NCBI GenBank assembly: GCA_943787535.1
Contig: CALSMU010000011.1
Span: 421,455-485,454 of the forward strand
DNA: 64,000 nt
Direction: 5' to 3'
From: an uncultured Flavobacteriales bacterium
GTDB taxonomy: Bacteria; Bacteroidota; Bacteroidia; Flavobacteriales_D; Parvicellaceae
Positions 1 to 8,227 of the stretch are shown here, piece by piece. The position numbers were made by a program, and so were the translations under genes. Within the stretch, counting starts at the first letter, position 1, and each line of letters opens with the position of its first letter. A model generated the notes under the pieces. That model had not been told where the DNA came from. It was given only the letters and a program-made list of their open reading frames with translations, and ran no database searches.

Positions 1-297
1 AATCCCAGCATCTGTTGTCTTTCTGGTGAATTCTGCATTTTCACTCAAAAACCCATAGCCTGGATGAATTCCATCCACATTTAAGTTTTTACATATTTGA
101 AGTACTTTATCTCCTAATAAGTAGCTCTCAGAACTAGGAGATGGACCAATGCATATAGCTTCATCTGCAAACTTTACAAAAGGTGTGTTTTTATCTGCTT
201 CAGAATAAATTGCTACGGTCTTAATTCCCATTGCTTTACACGTTTTCATTATGCGTAAGGCAATTTCTCCTCTATTGGCTACAAGTATTTTATTCAT
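1..297 (-). CDS. Biotin carboxylase subunit/domain, N-terminal part (cut by left edge)
   Basis: The 99 visible residues are the N-terminal (biotin-carboxylase N) domain of an ATP-dependent biotin carboxylase, which carboxylates biotin in acyl-CoA carboxylase complexes. The protein opens with MNKILVANRGEIA, the family's hallmark start, and carries IHPGYGFLSENAEF at about residues 77-90, the conserved ATP-grasp approach loop. The ATG at 295-297 is the natural start because it directly precedes the conserved ILVANRGEI strand. The rest of the enzyme, including the ATP-grasp catalytic domain, lies outside the window. I cannot tell acetyl-CoA, propionyl-CoA and methylcrotonyl-CoA carboxylase apart from this fragment. 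The family is certain; the substrate is not. Confidence 0.95.
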   Translation of the reverse strand, partial: MNKILVANRGEIALRIMKTCKAMGIKTVAIYSEADKNTPFVKFADEAICIGPSPSSESYLLGDKVLQICKNLNVDGIHPGYGFLSENAEFTRKTTDAGI

Positions 298-413
298 TGT
301 ATTCGAAATAAATTGTGCTTAAAGATACTATAAAACGCGAAATAATAAGAAGAACTAGAAACGTTCTTTTCAATAGAAGAAATTACCAAGAAAGCCCAAG
401 GATGGCAATAAAA

Positions 414-451
414 AACCTCGAAATCAATTCTACTGAATCGAAATCGAGGTT
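414..451 (-). terminator. Rho-independent terminator of the minus strand
   Basis: AACCTCGA (414-421) pairs perfectly with TCGAGGTT (444-451). A shorter inner ATTC/GAAT pairing (427-430/435-438) stabilises the loop. Read on the minus strand the hairpin is followed by a T-rich tract (410-413 and beyond), so it would stop transcription coming from the small ORF at 483-734. This is the main support for that ORF being expressed. Confidence 0.7.
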
Positions 452-482
452 CACCCACCATAAAACAATTATAAACACCTTA

Positions 483-734
483 TTATCGTATTAAAAGTAA
501 AGGTTTGGATAAGTCATGTAGTAGGTTCATAAACAATGGCTTACTTGAACTATGTCTTTGTACCCTTCTTAAAATTTTTTCCTGCTGTTTCATTGGAAGA
601 AGAGTTAAACTTAACAACAGCCTTTCGATTGAAATAAAAAAAACATCACTTTTGTAAAGCACCAATATTTCATGTTTCAAATCCAATTCCAAATTGGACA
701 ATATACTTTCAAAGGATTTTTCTAATGGAATCAT
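483..734 (-). CDS. Small hypothetical protein (83 aa)
   Basis: I do not recognise this protein. It has an ATG start, 83 residues, a leucine-rich middle (about residues 35-50) and a basic KILRRVQRHSSS stretch, and no signal peptide or clear membrane helix. It suggests a small soluble alpha-helical protein. A well-formed minus-strand terminator sits 30 bp past its stop codon, and no other minus-strand gene lies between 298 and 934 to need it, so it is probably a real transcript. It is divergent from the LytTR regulator operon. It could still be a chance ORF in AT-rich DNA. Confidence 0.45.
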   Translation of the reverse strand: MIPLEKSFESILSNLELDLKHEILVLYKSDVFFISIERLLLSLTLLPMKQQEKILRRVQRHSSSKPLFMNLLHDLSKPLLLIR

Positions 735-935
735 TTTTTAATTCTGTTACATATATTCTGTGCTTTGCAAAGGCTGTGCCGAAAATTATTTATCAGTCCC
801 TCATTACTAAATATTATGGATTACGCATATTGTAAATCTTTCTTAAGCTAAAACTGATAGTCGATGACTAAAAGGTCTCTCGTCTTTTAATCTTAAAACC
901 TTTTGTCCATGTTCTTTATTCCATATCTTAGCTAC

Positions 936-1676
936 ATGATTAAAGCTGTGATAATTGATGACATAAAGGATGCGAGAGATAATATCCGCTTAGACATAGA
1001 GACATACTGTTCGGATGTTGAAATAATAGGAGAAGCTGAAGGTGTTGTTACAGGCGCTAAAGCTATTCGAGAATTGAAACCAGAAGTGGTTTTTTTAGAT
1101 ATTCAAATGCAAGATGGAACGGGGTTTGATTTGCTGGACATTGTAGGCGACATTAATTTCAAAGTTATATTTACAACTGCTTCTGATGAATATGCTATTA
1201 AAGCATTTAAGTTTTCAGCGATTGATTATCTATTAAAACCAATTGATCCAGATGAATTAGTTGCTGCAATTGAAAAAATAAAAAACACAAAAGTATTGCC
1301 AAAAGAAAACCTCAACCTACTTTCTGAAAGCATTAAGGACCATAAATCCATGACTCGGTTGGCGCTAAATACCTTAGAGAAAATTCTAATTGTAGAAATC
1401 AAAGATATTGTTCGTTGTGAATCAAGTGTGAACTATACAACATTCTACTTTGCTGACAAATCTCGCTTAATGGTTACTAAGACGCTAAAGGAATATGACG
1501 ACATGTTATCTCCGTTAGGCTTTATCCGAGTACATCAATCTCATCTAATTAACTCTAGCTTAGTTAAGGAGTTTATTAAATCGGATGGTGGCTACCTTAT
1601 GATGAAAGACGGATCTTCTGTCCCGGTATCTACTCGAAAAAGACAAGCTGTAGTTGAAGCTTTAAACACATTGTAA
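936..1676 (+). CDS. LytTR-family DNA-binding response regulator
   Basis: A response regulator of the LytR/AlgR class. The N-terminal receiver domain (about residues 1-120) has the acidic pair in VIIDDIKDARD, the phospho-acceptor Asp in VVFLDIQMQDG and the conserved Lys in DYLLKPIDPDEL. The C-terminal LytTR DNA-binding domain (about 140-246) includes KILIVEIKDIVRCESSVNYT and the typical FIRVHQSHLIN segment. The frame is open back to a TTG at 903, but receiver domains start directly at MIKAVIIDD, so I use the ATG at 936. No histidine kinase lies nearby. It is followed after 2 bp by a secreted protein and then an M23 peptidase, probably as one operon. Confidence 0.93.
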   Translation: MIKAVIIDDIKDARDNIRLDIETYCSDVEIIGEAEGVVTGAKAIRELKPEVVFLDIQMQDGTGFDLLDIVGDINFKVIFTTASDEYAIKAFKFSAIDYLLKPIDPDELVAAIEKIKNTKVLPKENLNLLSESIKDHKSMTRLALNTLEKILIVEIKDIVRCESSVNYTTFYFADKSRLMVTKTLKEYDDMLSPLGFIRVHQSHLINSSLVKEFIKSDGGYLMMKDGSSVPVSTRKRQAVVEALNTL

Positions 1677-1678
1677 TT

Positions 1679-2104
1679 ATGATTAGATTATGCACATTCA
1701 TTGCTCTTATAGCATTATCATTTGTTGTATTTCCATGTCAATCTTTCTCTCAAGAAACTAAAACGAGTCTTCAAAAAGAAGGAAAGTACGTTATCTTGTC
1801 TTCCGAAAAATTCTTAGAAATAAAAGCCGAAATGGAAAAACAAGATGATTGGTCTCCCATCCTTATCGAAGGCTATCCAAAAAATGAATTGGTAGCATTC
1901 TATATACAAAGCTATGCGGATTCAACTATTCTAACATGGGTGGACTTTGCTTATAATAAGATTCACAGTTTTGAAAATACTAAGCCTGATGCGCATCAAG
2001 AAAGAAAAATGCAAAAATCAAAATTACTTCCTAGAACCAAGGAAAACATGCACCGATTTATGATGTTGATGACGACCGATCAGATTGAAGCAGTAGGGTA
2101 TTAA
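1679..2104 (+). CDS. Secreted hypothetical protein in the LytTR operon
   Basis: This 141-residue protein begins with a clear signal peptide (basic start, hydrophobic LCTFIALIALSFVVF, likely cleavage after SFSQ at about residue 25). The mature part is polar and Lys/Glu-rich with no motif I recognise, so I assign no function. It starts 2 bp after the regulator stops and ends directly before the M23 peptidase start, so it is almost certainly co-transcribed with both. It is probably periplasmic. It could be a signal partner or an envelope stress protein, but nothing in the sequence decides this. Confidence 0.75.
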   Translation: MIRLCTFIALIALSFVVFPCQSFSQETKTSLQKEGKYVILSSEKFLEIKAEMEKQDDWSPILIEGYPKNELVAFYIQSYADSTILTWVDFAYNKIHSFENTKPDAHQERKMQKSKLLPRTKENMHRFMMLMTTDQIEAVGY

Positions 2105-2107
2105 GTG

Positions 2108-2791
2108 ATGAATAAATCAATTTTTAAGTCCTTTGCCTCCAATACTATTTTTGTAATAGATAAAAAGTATTCTAAGTCTGATTATACGAATATTGACCTT
2201 TCGGTCAGCAATGAATCCCTAAATAAAATTAACGTAAATCATCCGAAAGAAATGGAGGAATTCATTAATGAATTTACGAAGATGAATAATGCAAAAGTTG
2301 CAATTGGTGGATATCTTGAGGTTCGAAACTTATACAAGAGAAGTAAATATTTTAATGAACAAGCCAACCCAAGTAATGAGAGAAACATTCACCTTGGAGT
2401 GGATATATGGGCCAAAGAGGGAACAAAGGTTTTGGCTGCATTGGATGGGGAAATACACAGTTTCAAGAACAATACAAACCATGGAGACTATGGGCCTTCT
2501 ATTGTCCTAAAGCACCAGTTAGAAGAATCTGTTTTTTATACGCTATACGGTCATCTAAGTCTTGACTCTATTAAGGATGTCAAAATAGAGCAAAGCGTGA
2601 AGCAAGGTGATGAAATTGCTCAATTGGGTGATTCTAGTATTAATGGAGACTACGCGCCCCATTTGCATTTTCAAATCATTAAGGACATGCAAAACAATTT
2701 TGGCGATTATCCAGGTGTTTGCAGCTTAAACCAATTGAGTTTTTTTAAAGAGAATTGCCCAAATCCAATGGAGTTATTAGGAATACTTTAG
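2108..2791 (+). CDS. M23-family metallopeptidase (peptidoglycan endopeptidase-like)
   Basis: A LytM/lysostaphin-type (M23) domain fills the C-terminal two thirds. Numbered from the ATG, it shows HLGVD with zinc ligands H95 and D99, YGHL with H149, and PHLHF with H185 and H187. These are the complete zinc and catalytic set, so the enzyme should be active on peptide cross-links. There is no signal peptide, which is usual for this roughly 230-residue Bacteroidota subfamily and leaves its location and substrate open. The frame also offers a GTG at 2105 overlapping the previous stop; I prefer the ATG at 2108. It is the third gene of the LytTR operon and converges on the GH3 gene with 6 bp between stops. 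Confidence 0.9.
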   Translation: MNKSIFKSFASNTIFVIDKKYSKSDYTNIDLSVSNESLNKINVNHPKEMEEFINEFTKMNNAKVAIGGYLEVRNLYKRSKYFNEQANPSNERNIHLGVDIWAKEGTKVLAALDGEIHSFKNNTNHGDYGPSIVLKHQLEESVFYTLYGHLSLDSIKDVKIEQSVKQGDEIAQLGDSSINGDYAPHLHFQIIKDMQNNFGDYPGVCSLNQLSFFKENCPNPMELLGIL

Positions 2792-2797
2792 AGTAAA

Positions 2798-3883
2798 TTA
2801 ATCAATCAGTCCCAAACAGTATTTTAAGCGAATAATCTTTTTAACCGAAGAATAAACTTGAAAACGAAAGTCTTCATCCTCATTCATTTTAGAAAGGATG
2901 TCATTTATATCTTTTTCTTCCTCCACCGGCATAAGCAATTGATCGCAGCCGGCCATTACTGCTTTTAACCCAGAATTTGGCACAGTCCTAACCCCTCCCA
3001 TATTCATTGCATCCGTAATAACCAATCCTCTAAATCCCAATTCGTTTTTCAATAAATTTGTTACAATCTCCCGAGAACAGGTTGATGGTAACCCTTCTGT
3101 ATTGTATTTTTCGTTATTCTTAACTGCAATATGAGCTACCATAATTGACAAAACTCCATTATCAATAATGGGTTGGTAATTTGGAACCTCTTTCATTTCT
3201 CCATCAATAAAGACTAATTTTTCATGTGTATCCCCAACTACAAATCCATGACCTGGAAAATGCTTTGCCGTAGCTATAATTCCATTATTTTGTGTTTCTT
3301 CAATAAAAATATTCGAAAACCCAATCACAGTATCCATTGCTAAACCAAAACTCCTATTACTTACAGTTTTGTTTGGTGATGCATCTATAACCGGGGCAAA
3401 GTTTTGTGTAATACCTATCTTATTTAAATCTCCAGATATTGTATTTGTTACTTCCTTTACCTTTTCCTTCGTCTTAATAGCATTTGTTTTCGGAACTGGA
3501 GTAGTGCCTTTAATTTTATATTTTATCAATGTAGGTTCGGCATCAGCACTATAAATAGGGGGTAAATATCCATGGACTTCACAAATGCTATCAAACTGGT
3601 TGACAAATGCCGTAAAACTTTCAACTGTCCCATTTAGTAATAGAACACCTCCAGCTTTACCTTGTTGCATTAATTTAACAACGTGTTCTGTAGGCTTTCC
3701 GTGCTTCCCAACCGCAGGAACTATCAATTGTCCAACACGCAGAGTATCATTCATGTAACTGAATTGTTCATCTATGCGCCTTTCTAATTCTGGATTGTAA
3801 TTATAAAAATCAGCTAGTGTAAAATCTTGTGCAAAAGTGTTTAGTGCAAAAACGAATGATATAAATAACGATAAGTATTTCAT
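2798..3883 (-). CDS. Glycoside hydrolase family 3, beta-N-acetylhexosaminidase (NagZ-like)
   Basis: A secreted GH3 enzyme of NagZ type, expected to remove terminal N-acetylglucosamine from peptidoglycan fragments. It has a signal peptide (MKYLSLFISFVFALNTFAQ). KHFPGHG is at about 207-213, followed by the DTH loop whose His (about 220) is the acid/base dyad residue of NagZ enzymes. The nucleophile is in VITDAM (D about 291). At 361 residues it is a single-domain enzyme, shorter than the Bacteroidota forms that carry a C-terminal beta-lactamase domain. The signal peptide points to the periplasm, unlike cytoplasmic NagZ of enterobacteria. Its position beside an M23 peptidase fits wall turnover, although the two converge and are not co-transcribed. 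Confidence 0.92.
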   Translation of the reverse strand: MKYLSLFISFVFALNTFAQDFTLADFYNYNPELERRIDEQFSYMNDTLRVGQLIVPAVGKHGKPTEHVVKLMQQGKAGGVLLLNGTVESFTAFVNQFDSICEVHGYLPPIYSADAEPTLIKYKIKGTTPVPKTNAIKTKEKVKEVTNTISGDLNKIGITQNFAPVIDASPNKTVSNRSFGLAMDTVIGFSNIFIEETQNNGIIATAKHFPGHGFVVGDTHEKLVFIDGEMKEVPNYQPIIDNGVLSIMVAHIAVKNNEKYNTEGLPSTCSREIVTNLLKNELGFRGLVITDAMNMGGVRTVPNSGLKAVMAGCDQLLMPVEEEKDINDILSKMNEDEDFRFQVYSSVKKIIRLKYCLGLID

Positions 3884-3957
3884 GAAATGATATATTATAG
3901 ATGCTAAAGTAACACTTCCTTAAATGGCTAAAATTATGTGGATAGTAATTTATTAAA

Positions 3958-3987
3958 TTGCAAATGTTGACATGAAGGTTATCTTTG
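3958..3987 (+). promoter_or_regulatory. Bacteroidota-type promoter for the MutS-like gene
   Basis: TTG at 3958-3960 is followed after 19 bp by TATCTTTG at 3980-3987. This matches the Bacteroidota sigma-A layout (TTG, about 19-21 bp, TAnnTTTG). The -7 box ends only 7 bp before the ATG at 3995, so the transcript would start at or within a few bases of the start codon. Confidence 0.6.
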
Positions 3988-3994
3988 CACTCAT

Positions 3995-5773
3995 ATGCAG
4001 GAAAGACAAGAGGAGTATCAAGCGAATATCAATAATAATACAGCCGCATTTCAAGAGGTTAAAAAGAAAATTACACAAATTGTAGTTCTTCGTATTTTCG
4101 TATTTGCAGCAACTTGTTTTGGATGCTATTTGTTTTCTTATAATGCAGGGCTTGCAATAACTACAGGTGTTTTTGGTGCACTTTCCTTTGTGTTCATGGT
4201 CCAGTACCACAGCAACTTAGATCGTAAAAAAAACTACTTTGAGGAATTGATTAGCATTAATGAAATTGAAATTGAAGCTTTAAATGGAAATATTGATAAT
4301 TTAGAAAATGGAGTAGAATTCTTGAACCCAAATCATCACTACAGTTATGATATTGACCTCTTTGGAGATGGTTCTTTCTTTCAGTTTTTTAACCGAACAA
4401 AAACACTCGGTGGAAGAAAAAAACTCGCGTCTATTTTAGTCAGTAATGAAATTGACAATATTGAGAACAAACAAGCCGCTATTAAAGAGTTAGCAAAAAA
4501 CAGCAAGGAGCGTCAGCACTTCTGGGCTAGTGCTGGAACTATTAAAACAGAAACCACATCCAAAACCGTTGAAGACTGGTTAAAAAACTATAAAACGTTT
4601 GCATCCAATAAACTCATTTCCTTTTTGATAGTTCTTTTCCCTATTGTATCTGCTGTTCTACTTGGACTGCTTAGTGTGGACTTAATAGATTCAATGCTTT
4701 TTATCATTTGGTTTTTTGTAGGATTATTTATTACAGGCGTATTTTTAAAGCGAGTTAACGCTATTTATAACGAAGCCAACACAATCACAGATACTATTAA
4801 TCAATATTCTGAACTACTGGAAATTATTGAGTCATCGGACTTTAATTCCGATTTGCTCATAGAACAACAAGAAAATATAAAAACTAAGAATGCAAAGGCT
4901 TCTCTGATCCTTAAAAAAATGGGGAGATCTCTCGATAGACTCAACAGCCGAAATAATTTTATTGTGGGAATCTTTGGAAACGCACTATTGCTATGGGATG
5001 TATTATCTATTCATCTTTTGGAAAAATGGATAAATAACTATTCAATGAAAGTAGAAAATTGGTTTGATTCTATCTACTACATTGATGCAATCCATTCTTG
5101 TGCGAATTACGCTTACAATCACCCTAAATTTTGCTTTCCAAAAATAAACAATGATAATATGGTTATTGAGGCCAAAGCATTGGGGCATCCACTTATTCCA
5201 GAAGCAAAAAGAATTGACAATGATTTTAGTATCGACAAAAAGAACTTCATTATAATCACTGGGGCTAATATGGCTGGAAAAAGCACATTTTTGAGAACCT
5301 TGTCTCTAAATATCGTTTTAGCAAACGCAGGATTACCAGCGAGTGCCAAAGAATTTAATTACTCTCCTGTTAAGCTTATTACGAGTATGCGAACTTCTGA
5401 TTCATTGCAGAAAGAAGAGTCCTATTTCTTTTCTGAATTGAAGCGTTTAAAGTTTATTGTAGACAATATTAAGACAGAGAAATACTTTATCATTTTAGAT
5501 GAAATTCTAAAAGGGACAAACAGTAAGGACAAAGAAATGGGGTCGAAAAAGTTTGTAGAAAAATTGGTAGCTTCTGGCTCTACTGGAATAATTGCTACAC
5601 ATGATCTAGGGCTTTGTGAAATTCACAAGCGTTTTCCTCAAGTCATCAATAACTATTTTGATGCGGAAATTATTAATGGTGAATTATATTTTGATTACAA
5701 ATTTAAAAAAGGAATTTGCCAGAACATGAATGCATCTTTCCTTTTGAAGAAAATGGAAATTGTAGAAGATTGA
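3995..5773 (+). CDS. Membrane-anchored MutS-family ATPase
   Basis: The C-terminal third is a MutS ATPase domain: Walker A ITGANMAGKSTFLRTL at about residues 419-434 and Walker B FIILDEILKGTNSKDKE at about 498-514, followed by the IATHDL switch. The GANMAGKST sequence is diagnostic for MutS proteins. Instead of mismatch-recognition and connector domains, the N-terminus has two membrane hairpins, at about residues 27-72 and 207-250, separated by a helical domain. This is the short MutS-related type common in Bacteroidota, whose role is not established; there is no basis to call it a mismatch-repair protein. At 592 residues it is much shorter than MutS (about 850) and lacks the Smr nuclease domain of MutS2. 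It converges on the SpoIIE gene (29 bp). Confidence 0.88.
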   Translation: MQERQEEYQANINNNTAAFQEVKKKITQIVVLRIFVFAATCFGCYLFSYNAGLAITTGVFGALSFVFMVQYHSNLDRKKNYFEELISINEIEIEALNGNIDNLENGVEFLNPNHHYSYDIDLFGDGSFFQFFNRTKTLGGRKKLASILVSNEIDNIENKQAAIKELAKNSKERQHFWASAGTIKTETTSKTVEDWLKNYKTFASNKLISFLIVLFPIVSAVLLGLLSVDLIDSMLFIIWFFVGLFITGVFLKRVNAIYNEANTITDTINQYSELLEIIESSDFNSDLLIEQQENIKTKNAKASLILKKMGRSLDRLNSRNNFIVGIFGNALLLWDVLSIHLLEKWINNYSMKVENWFDSIYYIDAIHSCANYAYNHPKFCFPKINNDNMVIEAKALGHPLIPEAKRIDNDFSIDKKNFIIITGANMAGKSTFLRTLSLNIVLANAGLPASAKEFNYSPVKLITSMRTSDSLQKEESYFFSELKRLKFIVDNIKTEKYFIILDEILKGTNSKDKEMGSKKFVEKLVASGSTGIIATHDLGLCEIHKRFPQVINNYFDAEIINGELYFDYKFKKGICQNMNASFLLKKMEIVED

Positions 5774-5802
5774 AACTTGATTTTTTGAATTACTGGGCTT
5801 AT

Positions 5803-7923
5803 TTATATTTTTATGCCCAAAATACATATATCATCAATCTGTTCAAGATCAGCTCTCCAATCTTCAAATACCGTATTCAAAATTCCTTGCTGCTCATTCA
5901 TAGGGTTGTTCGATATGGAAATCAATAACTTTTTTAGATTTTTAACTTTATATTTTTTCCCTTTAGTGCCTCCAAATTGATCTTGAAAACCATCAGTAAA
6001 AATATATAGTCTATCATCTTTTTCTAAGGTAATTTCATGCGTAAGAAACGGTTCAGGAAAAGGATATTTTCCGATAGGTTTTCGATTTGGCAGTTTTTCT
6101 AGTAATTTTCCTTTTCTAATAATCCATAAAGGGTTATTCGCTCCAGCCCATAGTAGCTTATTGCCTTCAATAGAGCATAGTGAAATATCCATTCCATCTG
6201 CCATTTCTGCTTGTTCCTCACTTTTGCTAAATTCTTGAATTACTATTTCCCTTGTTTTATCCAATATTTTACCAGGATCAGTTAAACCATGTTCCCGAAC
6301 ACTTCTATTGAGTCCGTTATTGCAAACCACAGAGATCATAGCTCCAGGAACTCCGTGTCCTGTGCAATCAGCTACTGCAAAAAGGGTTTTTCCATTTTTA
6401 ATCTCGAGCCAATAAAAATCTCCGGCAACAATATCTTTTGGTTTATACAAAATAAAGTAATCTTTCAAATGTTTGTTGATCAAGTCAGGAGCTGGAAGAA
6501 TAGCTGACTGAATTCTCTTAGCGTATTTAATAGAATCTAATATTTCATTATTCTTTATTTGAACAATCTCCTTTTGTTCTTGAATCAAAGCGTTTTGTTT
6601 TTGACTTATAAGAAATCGGTTGAGCATAAATAAGCCAAATAACATTACTACCGCTAATCCTCCATATAGGGTATATCGCTTGGTTTGTTCTTGATTGATT
6701 TGAGCCTTATGTGTTTCAATTTCAGCATCTGTTACTTTTTTTTCCTCAACAGCTAATAAACTATCCGCTAAGATCATTTTTTCATATTCATTTTGTAAGT
6801 TTTGCCTGATAATTATTTTATTATTTTCAATATTCTTTAGGCTATCTTTCATAACTGTACATAATTCTAACATCTCTACAGTCTTTTTCCAATCACCTTT
6901 TTGTTTACTTATTTTGCTTAGCATTTCCGCTGCTATTTGAATGTCTAATGGATACCCTAACTCCATAGCTATTTCGAGTGATTCTTCAATACATTTACTA
7001 GCTTCGGCATAATTTCCTTTTAGTATGTATGTTTTTCCCATATTGGAAAGAGTTGTTCCTACACCTTTTATAGAATTATTATCGGTATAAATTTTTAAAC
7101 TAACGTTAAAAAATTCTAAAGCTTTATTATATTGTAAATTCTCTTTTGCTACCATTCCAAGCATGTTGTTGGACATGGCAATTCCTTTAAGATCATTAAT
7201 TTTTGTACGTAGTGCTAAACTTTTTTGGTGGTATTTTTCTGATTTAAACAAATCACCTTGTTTTTGATAAACATAACCAAGGTTATTTAAAGCTAAACTT
7301 ATATATCTGTCGTCTTCTAATTCTTTAGACATTTCCAAGCTCTTTGTAAATTTTTCAATAGCTATATCATATTCCTCAAGGTTTGCATATAGATAAGCAA
7401 TGTTGTTTAATGTAGATGCGACACCCGATAAATCACCAATATTTTCTCTGATTTCTAAGCTATTTTGATAAAGCTTTAAAGCTTTTGGAATATCTCCTTT
7501 ATCATCATAAATATTCGCTAAATTATTTAAGATAGTTGCTACTCCTTCTTTATTATCTAATTCCTTCTGAATAATTAATGTTTCGTTGTAAATTTTGATA
7601 GCATCATCCGCATAACCCGAATTCGATTTTACGTATGCAATACTCATTAGTGCCGCAGCCAATCTTTCTTTAAATACAAGTAATTCATCAGCATGGTGCT
7701 GATCTGAATGTTTAAGAAAATTTCTACAATCCACAGCGATGCTATCCCAGTAACCTTCTCGCAAAATCCATCCCGCGAAACCAATTTCCGATCGTAATAA
7801 TATTCTTGCAGTGTCTGAAGATGCAATAGAAAGTTGATGCTTCAGCGAATCCAGAGTGCGACTATCTTGTGAATAGTATGAGAAGGAAATGATTAAAATA
7901 AAAAATGACCCAATTATTTTCAT
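5803..7923 (-). CDS. TPR-SpoIIE serine phosphatase (PP2C type), membrane-anchored
   Basis: The order is: signal peptide (MKIIGSFFILIISFSYYS); an N-terminal array of six or seven 40-residue TPR units (about 45-360, with recurring LNNLANIYDDKGD-type cores); a coiled-coil linker; one membrane helix (about 414-436); and a cytoplasmic SpoIIE/PP2C phosphatase domain (about 460-706). Metal-binding motifs are intact: KDIVAGDFYW (about residue 499) and ADCTGHGVPGAM (about 520). It would sense something in the periplasm through TPRs and dephosphorylate a cytoplasmic Ser/Thr-phosphorylated partner. The domain is closely related to the SpoIIE domain at the far end of the window (both have YAKRIQ, ILP and a KPKDIV segment). 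No SiaC- or anti-anti-sigma-like partner is adjacent here. Confidence 0.92.
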   Translation of the reverse strand: MKIIGSFFILIISFSYYSQDSRTLDSLKHQLSIASSDTARILLRSEIGFAGWILREGYWDSIAVDCRNFLKHSDQHHADELLVFKERLAAALMSIAYVKSNSGYADDAIKIYNETLIIQKELDNKEGVATILNNLANIYDDKGDIPKALKLYQNSLEIRENIGDLSGVASTLNNIAYLYANLEEYDIAIEKFTKSLEMSKELEDDRYISLALNNLGYVYQKQGDLFKSEKYHQKSLALRTKINDLKGIAMSNNMLGMVAKENLQYNKALEFFNVSLKIYTDNNSIKGVGTTLSNMGKTYILKGNYAEASKCIEESLEIAMELGYPLDIQIAAEMLSKISKQKGDWKKTVEMLELCTVMKDSLKNIENNKIIIRQNLQNEYEKMILADSLLAVEEKKVTDAEIETHKAQINQEQTKRYTLYGGLAVVMLFGLFMLNRFLISQKQNALIQEQKEIVQIKNNEILDSIKYAKRIQSAILPAPDLINKHLKDYFILYKPKDIVAGDFYWLEIKNGKTLFAVADCTGHGVPGAMISVVCNNGLNRSVREHGLTDPGKILDKTREIVIQEFSKSEEQAEMADGMDISLCSIEGNKLLWAGANNPLWIIRKGKLLEKLPNRKPIGKYPFPEPFLTHEITLEKDDRLYIFTDGFQDQFGGTKGKKYKVKNLKKLLISISNNPMNEQQGILNTVFEDWRADLEQIDDICILGIKI

Positions 7924-8227
7924 GCAGATTTTATTTCAAAATTTAACATATATATGCCTAATGTATTGTTATAAAACTTATTAACCAAGTGTATTTTTAT
8001 AATTATTGCATTTAAATTGTTTTTGTATTATTTAATTTAATTAGCTAGTATCTATATCGTTGGTTTCATTTCACATTTTTTAAATTCAAAAAAACATAAG
8101 AATCCTTTAATAAATTTTTAATGTGAAAAAAACTTGTTTTTTCTTATATTTGATTTGTTAATTATGTGATATCCTAGAAGGTATTGCCTGAAACCGCATA
8201 ATTACCTTATTTGACATTAACATTAAC
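7924..8227. other. AT-rich divergent intergenic region
   Basis: This 304-bp gap separates the divergent SpoIIE and giant adhesin genes. Apart from the -7 box at 8145-8152 and the short direct repeat ACATTA-ACATTA immediately before the adhesin start (about 8214-8228), I see no ORF, hairpin or RNA gene. It must hold promoters for both directions. Confidence 0.5.
8145..8152 (+). promoter_or_regulatory. Putative -7 box (TATATTTG) of the giant adhesin gene
   Basis: TATATTTG is an exact match to the Bacteroidota -7 consensus TAnnTTTG. It lies 75 bp before the adhesin ATG. No TTG is found at the expected distance upstream, so the -33 half is missing or degenerate. Confidence 0.4.

Noticed and set aside
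763..772. Perfect palindrome CTTTGCAAAG upstream of the LytTR operon
   Set aside because: It is only 10 bp, single, and expected by chance in AT-rich DNA; no second copy was seen near other genes.
5785..5822. TGGGC...GCCCA inverted repeat between the MutS-like and SpoIIE genes, as a bidirectional terminator
   Set aside because: The stem is only 5 bp with a 16-nt loop and part of it lies inside the SpoIIE coding end.
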